Assembly: GCF_000003605.2 (NCBI RefSeq)
Contig: NW_003140812.1
Location: 522,433-533,166 of the forward strand
Length of the DNA: 10,734 nucleotides
Source of the DNA: Saccoglossus kowalevskii
Lineage: Eukaryota > Hemichordata > Enteropneusta > Harrimaniidae
Reading direction: 5' to 3'
The position numbers and the translations under genes were made by a program. Positions 1 to 9,300 of this stretch are shown in pieces. Every line of letters begins with the position of its first letter. Within the stretch, counting starts at the first letter, position 1. The notes beneath the pieces are model-generated. The model saw nothing but the letters and a program-made list of their open reading frames with translations. It did not search any database and had not been told where the DNA came from.

Positions 1-452
1 GCTCACAAACTTTTACAGAAACCAAGATCCCAGATAGGCCATTAACTACATTTAGCGTCCAAGCTGCTGCACGTTGACCAAATACTATTGCTGTACAGGA
101 TAAAGGGCAAACGATCCATAGAAATCACACCCAATTCATGTATGCATCATAGTGAACTACGTGTTGTATTATACCTCAGATCACACGCTCACGGTGGCTG
201 TGATTACCCACAATCCAATTAGTTTGAAAAATTTCACTAAATGTCACTAACACGCAGCTATCTGGGTATGGTTCATGGTTATCGAGAACGCAAATTCTTT
301 TTTATATTTTTGTCTTGAGAAATAAGACATTTGTCACATAACCAAAGATGGTACAATATTTGGGCAATTTTTTTTATTTAAATATACTAGTGGTGGTCAT
401 TTTGAGACTAACATGGCTGTTAAAAATGTTTTTTTTTAGGTGATAATTGTGC

Positions 453-618
453 TTAAGGTAGAAGCCTAGTCATAATTTTTGAAAAAAATTGTCATAAATC
501 TGATGACAATGCTCATTAGTTTATTATGTACAATCATGAAGCCATGCCTTGGAGTACAATTTATTGCAAAATGAATAAATTCTGGGTTTTTTAATTTATG
601 AGTAGGCTTCTACCTTAA
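453..618. mobile_element. 158-bp TTAA-flanked MITE
   Basis: A 19-bp inverted repeat, GGTAGAAGCCTA(G/C)TCATAA, occupies 457-475 and 596-614 with one mismatch. It is flanked on both sides by TTAA (453-456 and 615-618). The 158-bp interior is AT-rich and has no coding capacity. A short inverted-repeat element with TTAA target duplication is the form of a non-autonomous element mobilised by a TTAA-specific transposase (piggyBac or Kolobok type); the superfamily is inference. Because TTAA is its own reverse complement, it could also be read as part of the inverted repeat. Confidence 0.8.
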
Positions 619-779
619 ATCGTGCTAAACTAATATCAAATACATACAAACTGTTCATTATTGTACACAACAGAAAAATAAAGCATTCCATGCACTAATA
701 CCAATAAGTGACCTTTTGGGGAGCACTCCAGATACACTGCGGAGTACAATTTTCATACTGGATTATGGTAGCCAGTTTC

Positions 780-785
780 TTTATT
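780..785 (-). terminator. Alternative distal polyadenylation signal AATAAA
   Basis: A second canonical minus-strand AATAAA lies about 1.5 kb after the stop codon. It could be a distal alternative to the signal at 1043-1048, or chance. Confidence 0.2.
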
Positions 786-1042
786 AAAACCAGGGCAGTG
801 GTTTAAATGTTGGATGTTGCACAGTGCAGCCCACCTTTCATTTTTACTCAGGACAGATTTATCTTTCACTCATTCTGTCTTTAAACAAACACATTTTCAT
901 GGGCTCTGGCGTCACATATATCAAATCAATTTGAACATGTGTACGTTGTCTTTCAAACTAGCAATGAATGTCAGGTTTTCAAAGCAGCCAGAACGCTAAA
1001 ATCATGCACAAAATTTCAATAGATATTTTGACTGGGAATACT

Positions 1043-1048
1043 TTTATT
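1043..1048 (-). terminator. Possible polyadenylation signal AATAAA
   Basis: This is the first canonical minus-strand AATAAA after the stop codon, about 1.24 kb downstream. It would give a 3' UTR of a length usual for animal eIF3a mRNAs. No transcript evidence is available. Confidence 0.35.
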
Positions 1049-2218
1049 ACACTCTGACATAGTATGATGTCATATTAATTGTGTCATTACATCGCATTAA
1101 ATCTTGTTTTCTATCACTGGTCAATGCAAAAAGAAATGCTGTAGTATGGTGTATATTGTAAAACAGACCTTACAATGAAGATAAACCACACCAAATATGT
1201 AAAGTAAAATATATATTTGTGAATATACCAATCATATCATAGATGCATATTTACAGAGAAAATTTACTTTACATAAATGATCATTGAACAACCTACCCAA
1301 GATACTCAGTATTTTGGTTGTCTCAAATTCTCTAGTCAATTTTCCCAATATCTGAAAATGCACATTTTTCTCTCTTACAAGAAGCTTGAACAAGTAGGTA
1401 CAGACTATTGTACATGCAAGCCACATCACCTATCAAGGATTATGGGTATGAGTTAGAGACTTGCCGGAGATACAAAATAGAGTAGTGAAAATTTAGAGTG
1501 ATCATGAAAAAACTACTCGTGTCCCGTGAAGTTAAAATTGCTAATTAATGAGCTGCAATTTGCATATTACTTGGAGATGGAACAAGGTGCACATAGGATC
1601 TAACACTCTGTCATCTTTGTGGGGCCAACAAACTAGTTGCAAAGAGTTGCAGAGACATGTGTACCCAAAACATCCCAATGGCAACTCAATTATAAGTCAC
1701 GCTGTGTCTGTCTGCGGTTCGTCCGGTTACTGACACAGTTACCCATTCTCCTTCCCAGAGTTCCTTGCGGTTAGATCACCTGGTCATTTTCCAACGTTTT
1801 TGATTTGTAAGCCAATACTGAATAATTAAAATATAGTTACATTACATAAGATACTATGTTGTCAATTTAAACAGTCAATTTAAACCATGTATGTAAAATC
1901 AAGTAAATTTGGAACCAAACTGACGGGACATAACTTACAGATCTGCTTACAGATTTTGATCTTAGATTTTCGTGTTTATCACACAGCTGGTGGGTGAAAA
2001 TATACAAATTAAGATCATGTTAAGTTTAAAGCTGAAAGTCTAGTTAGTTTATGCATTTTGCGAGATCTGTGTCCACCACAGAGTATTACACATCTTCCCG
2101 AAATTTCCAAATTCACTGCGACATAATTAGATATACAAGAAGACTCGGGGTCACAGAAGTACAGACACTAGAAGAATGGAAAAGCAAACACCATATCAAT
2201 TCAATAGTAATTTCTTTT

Positions 2219-2224
2219 TTTAAT
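2219..2224 (-). terminator. Possible proximal polyadenylation signal ATTAAA
   Basis: On the minus strand ATTAAA lies about 60 bases after the eIF3a stop codon, in an A-rich stretch. It would give a very short 3' UTR. The hexamer is common in AT-rich DNA, so this is only a candidate. Confidence 0.2.
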
Positions 2225-2281
2225 TTTCTAATTTTTTTTTTACTTTTAGTATCCAAAGAATTTATCACTGCCAACTTGAGA

Positions 2282-3386
2282 TTAGCGCCTAGAAACAGTT
2301 TGCCAACCGTCATCTTCTTTATTTCTTTCAGGTTCTTCTCTACTTCTTTGCCATTTCTCATCTCTGTCACTGCGTGGTGGTGGACCTTTATCTCTAGGAG
2401 GTAGTCTAGAATCACTTGGTCTGTCATCTCCGCGTCTCCATTCATTTTCTCTTTGGGGTCCGTCACGCCAACGATCATCTGGTGGGCCACGAATGTCCCT
2501 ATCACCTCGCAGTGGTGGCCTGTCTCGGTCATCACGCATCGGTGGCCTGTCTCTGTCATCACGTATTGGTGGCCTGTCTCTGTCATCACGTATTGGTGGC
2601 CTGTCTCTGTCATCACGTATTGGTGGCCTGTCTCTGTCATCACGCATCGGTGGCCTGTCTCTGTCACCGCGTACAAGAGGGCCGCGGTCGCGCCTCCAAG
2701 CATTTGGAGGTTCACGATCTCTATCATCTCTTATAGGTCCACGGTCATCTCTACGCCAATCTCGCTCTTCATCTCCACGTGGTGGAATATAGCGATCTTC
2801 TTTCACAGGTGGGCCCCTATCACGTTCTTCTCGACGCCAGGCAGGTCCGCTATCATCTCTGGAAGATCCTCTCCAGGGTCCTCTGTCATCTCTTGGGGGT
2901 GGACCTCTGCTGGGAGAACCACGATCATCACGTCTCCATGCATCAGGTCCCCGTCTATCGCGATCATCAAACGGAGGTCCTCGTCTATCACGGTCATCAA
3001 GCGGGGGTCGTCTATCACGGTCATCAGGTGGAGGTCCTCGTCGCCAATCACTTTCTCTGTCTAAGGCTGGACCAGATCTATCACGATCGTCCTTACGTGC
3101 CCAAGCTTTGTCTCTATCTTCAGGTGGAGGGCCACGTCTGTCAAGGTCGTCCCGCCCTCTCCAAGGTCCATCTTCTCGTCTTATATCACTGTATCTCTCA
3201 TCACGAGCTGGTAGCCTGTCACGAGCTGGTGCATCATCCAGGGAAGGCCTATCTTGAAAAGGAGGAGATCTTGCATCCCTCCTCTGTACACCAGCCCTGT
3301 CCATTTCTCTGGCTCTCCATCCTCCACCATCCCTGGATGGAGGTTTCCAGGCCCGAGTTGGTCGGTCGCTAGCAGGTTCACTTGGC
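2282..3386 (-). CDS. EIF3A: eIF3a terminal exon: disordered Asp/Arg/Pro repeat tail and stop
   Basis: This 1105-bp exon starts after acceptor TTTTTTTCAG, completes Val428 with its first base, and encodes residues 429-795 followed by TAA at 2284-2282. The product is low-complexity: repeated DDRDRR, RGPP and AWRR blocks, six near-perfect DRDRPP repeats at about residues 668-722, and a conserved-looking end [10 protein letters not shown]. In other animals the eIF3a tail carries roughly ten-residue Asp/Arg repeats of similar style. Repeats make several other frames look open on both strands, but only this one joins the upstream exons. The first in-frame Met of the exon (3304) is internal, not a start. 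Confidence 0.96.
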
Positions 3387-6300
3387 CTGAAAAAAAATTA
3401 TATTGTCAATGATACAATTCTACAAAACACCTTTTGCTGCGGAGATGAACTCAAAAACAAAATGACAGCAGTGATCAACTGAGACTTTCTAACCGCGATG
3501 TATTAAAAGGCATTAATGTTTAGTCCAAAATGGCGTTTAGTAAAGGAACATACACATTGAGGTTTACCAAATGTCATTGTATAAGGATTTAAAATTAATT
3601 GAATAATTTTATCACCCTCTGGAACACACGTAAACTGACATAAAGCAAATTTTTCAATTTTGTACAATTTTTAAGGGGTTACCATTGGCTGTGGACCTAA
3701 CAGTTAACAGGATCCAAGTAAGTTATGAACTGCAGAGAATTCTGGGAAATTAATAGTGCAGGGCAATACACAGAGACAAGTCAAACACTTACACTGGAGC
3801 TCTCCATGGGCCAGAATCATCATCTTTTCGTTCTTCATGTCTCCAACCAGCATCTCGTCTTTCTGGTTCAGACCTATCTCTGGAAGTCATTTCTCTTCTG
3901 GCCAGTCTTTCTTCAATTTCTTTCTCTCTGGAGAAGATAACAAACACGGTTGACAGCCATTTTGAATCAGATCCAGGAATTGTTAGTGATATGGATCAAG
4001 AAGAACTTGTGGTTATATAGTCATGTGATCGGTCATGTGATCGGTCATTGTTGGCAATGTATTTAGTCCAGTTGGTAATGTTGCAATCAAATTCCAGGAA
4101 GTATTGTTTGAACATGCCATCCAAATAGAAGCTACAATGTGCTTGATATAAAATGGTGTGCATGTGTGCCCCAATATGCATGATCCTGATACAAAGTTTG
4201 AATGAAGTCAACCTTCATCTCAGAGGAATGGTTTGTCAACAAAAAAACAATGAACAAGTATAATGCTTGTGTGCACTTTCAACGAAATCAGTCCATTTTG
4301 CTAATGAGAAATTAGCATGTACATTAAAAAAACACAAAATGGCTGCCAGTTGGCCATTTTTGTTTGAGCCTCAATAAAAATATTATGTGCAACCTGTAAC
4401 CCAATATGCATAACAGCAGCTGGAATGAAATCACCCTCTTCAACACTGAGAAACGATTCTGACATTTAAGTAGGAGAATTTAGCAAATTTGAAGACAAAT
4501 TGCAACTAGACAAAAATGTATATGTTATCTATCACAGAGGTACATGTATTTTGAAAAAAATTACAGATTATGCAAATTACCTAATTGTTATGTACATATC
4601 TGAGCCAAAATGAATCTCACCTTGCTCTCTGTTTAGCAGCTTGTTCCTCCAATTTAGCAAGTCTGTCTCTGTATTCTTCCTCTTCTTCCTCCTGTTTGGC
4701 TCGTTTCTCCTCTTCTTCTCGTTCCCTTTCTGCAAAAAACATAGCACAACTATTTCAACCTTGTCCACTGAAAATCTAAATTAAATAACAAATAAATGGA
4801 TGAATACAAACCAATGATGCACGATCTTTTCTTTACATGGCAAAAATGAGTATAAAATGCAATAATCTATGCCATATTTGGAAACAATTCTGTCCAAAAA
4901 CAAATCATAATTACATAAAATATTAATATTCATCAAATACAGGACACAAACTGTATCAATTCTCAATGTCCTGTATAAAAGTTCCAAGATAATATTGCAA
5001 TTATATATAAGCAAAATAAAATCCCAGGCTGATTTGAAAAAGGCAGAAAAAATTACACTTCACATTTTGATTCACTAATTTTTACAAATACCTCTTTTCA
5101 TTTCCTCATCACGTTTACGCTGCTCCTCCTCTTCCTTTTCTTTTAACCACTTCTGTCGGCGTTCTTCTTTACGCCTGTCTTTCCGCTCTTCCAGTCGTAC
5201 TTTCCTTTCTTCCTCGTACATAGTCTTGAAGTTTTCTAGTTTTTCCTAAAAAAATAAATTTCTGAAATTAGTATCTTAGACAGTGATCATTTGTAAAAGT
5301 TAAGAGTCAATACTCAAACATATAATTTTAGTACCTTATAGACAGACATTCTGGCTTGGGTCAAACCATTTAGGAATTCGTCTTTATCAACTGCCATAAA
5401 GGCCAAACGATTTCGCTCCAACTTGGACATTTCCCGCTCTTCTTTCAAATTCTGGATCTACAATAAAATTAAACTTGTATAACCATGCTCATAAAAAAAT
5501 TTAAAGCAATTTGAAAAAGTCCTAGAAATGGACATCAAAAACGAGCAACTAAATTAATACACAGGTGCAAAACAAAATAGCATATGTGCACTATCCGGTC
5601 ATACTTTTATTCCAAGCTTCAATCACATCAGTCAACATAAAGGATAAACAGGGACAAACAGTCCCTAGGTTCAAAAGGTTATAAACAAAATGTACTTACT
5701 CTCTTCTCTTCTTCATTATCCCAGGTTTCTCTGTCCATCAAGGCAAACTCTTCATAATCTTTTTTAAGAAGCGGGATCTCTTCAAGTCGCTGTGCACGGG
5801 CAAAGTAATCAATCTGTACAGTAAAATACAAGAATAAGTTACGACTTTTAGGGTACAATAAATTAATGTTGTGTAGTTTCACACATAGAATGAAGTTTTT
5901 GTTACAAGATACTTCTATACAAGGACAACGAGTGTGGCCAAAAAATTAACAAGCCAAGCATGGCACAGTCCCCGTTAGTTATCAAATTTAAGATATATAG
6001 TTAACAGTAATATAGTAGGAATATAAACATGTCAGAGTATGGATCCATAAGCTGATGCTTGATTATGATGATTTTTTAACATTAATATGATTGACAATCA
6101 GTCATCTTGTAATGAGTACCGTATTTGTCTTCAATTAGGCGCCACTTTGTTACACTTTCATGTCATGGTGGCGCTTATTTGTGGTTAAATTTGAGCAACT
6201 TTGTTTCAAATGGCGCTTATTTCAAGCACTTCAAGTTCTAGTACCGGTAACTGTGTTACAAGCCATTGTTTTTGCTCCATTCTGGTGATAGATTATTGAC

Positions 6301-9300
6301 AATATTTTACATTACAGTCTGACGCTTAGTCACTGTAGCCTTTATTTTAAATACTGAGTAAATGACCCGTTTTCAGACAGTTTAGAAAGTTATACAAAAA
6401 ATATCATTCTTTAGAAAACATTCACAGTTTGCCGTACAATCAACAGAAAAATAAAACAAACACAAATTCAACGCTTAGTAGTCAATGATCACGGTAGCAA
6501 AATCCGGTCATGCTGCATTCCACGGTTACGATTATTACTCAGTAGTAGTTATAATAACGTACAAAAAATAAAATGCAAGTAAAATTCAACTTAATTTCAT
6601 CGTAAGCGAATGATTCTGGTCGCATGTAAACGCTCGGCGCGATTCGATGTCTGCCATGCTTCCTGTCTACGACTTGACCTGGAACGCGTTTTTTGACCTG
6701 ATAGGTCAAGTCGTTAATTAACCAATCAAAATGCTGGATGATGCCAACGTGATCAAATTACCATAGCTCATTTAAATAATGTATGAACGCAATGCGGAAG
6801 TGATTTGCCGATGTTTGCGATATTTTGGCTTTGATTTTGGTGGGAAAAACGGCATGATTTTTTTTTCAAATCAAGAAATTAGTTATTTTTGGAAAGTAAA
6901 CTGAGCATTTAAAGAATAATTTAACACTGTTTACTGTGACAACAGCGCATTTGAAACAGAACATTTTCGCGTTGTTTTAATTTCGTTTTTATTGACTTAC
7001 TGCGAAATTAAAAACCACGCTGATATTTTCTAAAGTAGACTAAAAAGACATGTTTCAAGAGATTATAGACCGATTTCTTAAAAATTGTTAGAAACAAAAC
7101 CAATTTTTTTTTTACATAAAAGCCACTCGTACAGTAACAGCGAGGGACTTCCGCGATCGCGTCCATCGCTACGAACCGGTAACCAGTAGTCGATCCGCCG
7201 GCGCCCAATTCACGATCATTACGTGCCAAAATTTCAACTTTGTCTGGCGCTTAATTGAGGTGTAAAATACAAAGTTTTTGTGGCACTGGCGCCTAATTGA
7301 AGGTGGCGCTTAACTGAAGACAAATACGGTACTTGTCCTTATTGAGATATTGCTCTGGAACAGCATTAATTAAAACAAAATGGTCACTGGTCGGCCATTT
7401 GAATACATCTGTATAATATATAAAATTTGAACACAATCAATTAAAGCACATCAGAGATGCAGTTCTAGAACCACATTCATTAAATGGCAACCAGCTAACT
7501 TTTTTGAATCTGATCTGAAAAACAAAATGGCGTGCATCAAGGACTAATGTCTAATTATGTACCAAGTTTGAACAAAATCTATCTGTAAACAGCCAAGATC
7601 CGGCTCCGGAATGCCAGAAAAACTTGATTTTGATGATTTTTCAGCACAAAAATGGTCACTATTAGGCCATCTCGAATCAGATTGTGGAACAAATTAATGT
7701 GCACATGTATAATATTATGTATGATGTATGTGCGAAGTTGGAATGCAATCTGTCCAGGCATGTCTAAGATATAGGTCTGGGCGCATGCATGGACACTTGG
7801 ACAAGCACAGGTTCGAACAGGGATTAAAAACAAAATTGAGCTGTTTTGTATTGCACACAAGCTATTTTTATTGAGAGGAGAAAGTTTAGGAAAGGAAAAT
7901 GCTCAAATGTGAACAAATGTGGCAGAGCCACTCAATCGCACTATTCTTCATCAACATTTCATTGATAAGTCCTGCAGAATTGTTGAGAGAACTAAAGTAC
8001 TGAACAAAGATGACCTGGAAATATTGTCTATCACACACTATTATATGAACTCACTACTTTTTACATTTTGATATTGAAAATTCAAAGTTGGACACCAATG
8101 TCAGCATCAATTCACAACCGAAAAAATATCAATGTTGAATTATTTTACTCTTACTTAATTTATCAGACAATGCAGGCAACCTAGCCCACCACAAGAGCAT
8201 TAACCTTTCCATCACCATCACTAACGTACCCTTTTTTCCTGTGCTTTCAATCGCGTTTGCAGTTCTTTTTTCTCTTGCTCCAACTGCTCAACTTGTTTAG
8301 CCATGATTTCATCTGCATCCATCTCTTTCAATTCCTTGAATAAAGAAAAATTTACTAAATTAATAAACATGATCAACTTGACCGCCATCATTTCTCTGTA
8401 CAAATGAAAATGACAAATTAACAATTTTGCATGTTATCACCAAACAGTCTAACTGATCAAAAAGTCTATCTATAATAGCTTTTCAACCAGCTGAAAAGCT
8501 TATTAATATTTTTCAAAACAAAATCACAAAATGACACAAATAGAGATTTTCCTTAGTTTTAATAAATCTTGTCACTAGCAGGAAATTCTCTTGCAGCAAG
8601 GTTCAATTTTGTGCATAAACCAACAAAGATATTCTACAAACGATATACATGTCACATCGAATCACAACATTGCGAGATGACATGCATTTATGGCAATTGT
8701 TTTTGTATACAAGACATTATTCAACTTTACCAATTTTATAATTTTATAATTTTGTTTAAAAAATCTATCTAGCTTGAGTATCAGAAATACTTTTGAAAAC
8801 TTTGGAATACTTACATCTAAGTCAAGTTTCTTTAATGTACGAGCACCAATAGCAGTCTTTTTCAAATTCTCAATTCGCTCTAAAGTCTGCTTCTGTTGAA
8901 TGATTTTATGTTCCTCTTTTCTTCGTCTATGTTCTCTCTCCTCAGCTTCTTTCTCAAGTCTACGTTTCTCTGCTTCCACGGCAACACGTTTTTGCTGTTC
9001 TAGTAAGTCTTGCTCCTGCTTTTCCTATAATACAGAATGAACACCAAAACATATCAATATATAAACCCTAATCAATACAAGAAAGCAAAATATCAATTCA
9101 TCATGCAATATTTTTAAAAACAACCTCTATCACACGTTCTAAAATTTTAAATCAGTTGTTGTTAACAAGAAATATAATAGAAACATAAACTAAAAAAACA
9201 CAGCAAACTATTGGACACCTTGCCTGGGAGAGATTTTGTTGTGGGTTAAATTGCCTGTGAAATATACTCAACATAATATATAAAACTTTAATATAAAAAC

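Larger units (their letters stand above)
1..2281. other. 3' UTR and downstream flank of EIF3A; no other gene seen
   Basis: These 2.3 kb follow the eIF3a stop codon. They are AT-rich and contain only short open frames with no recognisable protein, so I take the part nearest 2281 as 3' UTR and the rest as UTR or intergenic DNA. The end of the transcript is not fixed by the sequence. A TTAA-flanked MITE lies at 457-614. A 12-bp direct repeat (GTCAATTTAAAC) occurs at 1861-1872 and 1874-1885, and the 12-mer GGAGTACAATTT occurs at 551 and 741. Confidence 0.7.
5814..8229 (-). other. Largest intron (2416 bp), hosting a transposon and repeats
   Basis: It starts GTACGT at 8229 and ends TTTTACTGTACAG. 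About half its length is an inverted-repeat DNA transposon (6119-7329); about 7375-7830 is degraded dispersed repeat. The remaining 5814-6116 and 7860-8229 show no gene. The insertion explains why this intron is several times longer than its neighbours. Confidence 0.9.

Noticed and set aside
814-1733. Short frames of 61-65 codons in the 3' flank (814-999, 1232-1429, 1548-1733)
   Set aside because: They have lengths expected by chance, no recognisable protein and no supporting signals.
2113-2727. Minus-strand 204-codon frame with MTETGHQYV-type repeats
   Set aside because: It is a shifted frame over the 27-bp repeat of the eIF3a terminal exon; any 27-bp repeat keeps several frames open. It does not join upstream exons.
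2416-3372. Several long plus-strand frames opposite the terminal exon (for example 2453-3064 and 2779-3372)
   Set aside because: They are antisense shadows of the low-complexity Asp/Arg/Pro coding sequence; their proteins are repeats with no recognisable family.
5679-5882. Unspliced reading of exon E with its flanks as a small stand-alone gene
   Set aside because: Only 5700-5813 resembles eIF3a; both borders are consensus splice sites, so the extensions are intron.
7008-7229. 73-codon minus-strand frame inside the transposon as transposase remnant
   Set aside because: It has no catalytic or DNA-binding motif and its composition follows the surrounding non-coding DNA.
7730-7830. Possible tRNA or tRNA-derived SINE head because of GGTTCGAAC near 7810
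   Set aside because: The sequence upstream has no matching box A at the right distance and no cloverleaf pairing that I could build.
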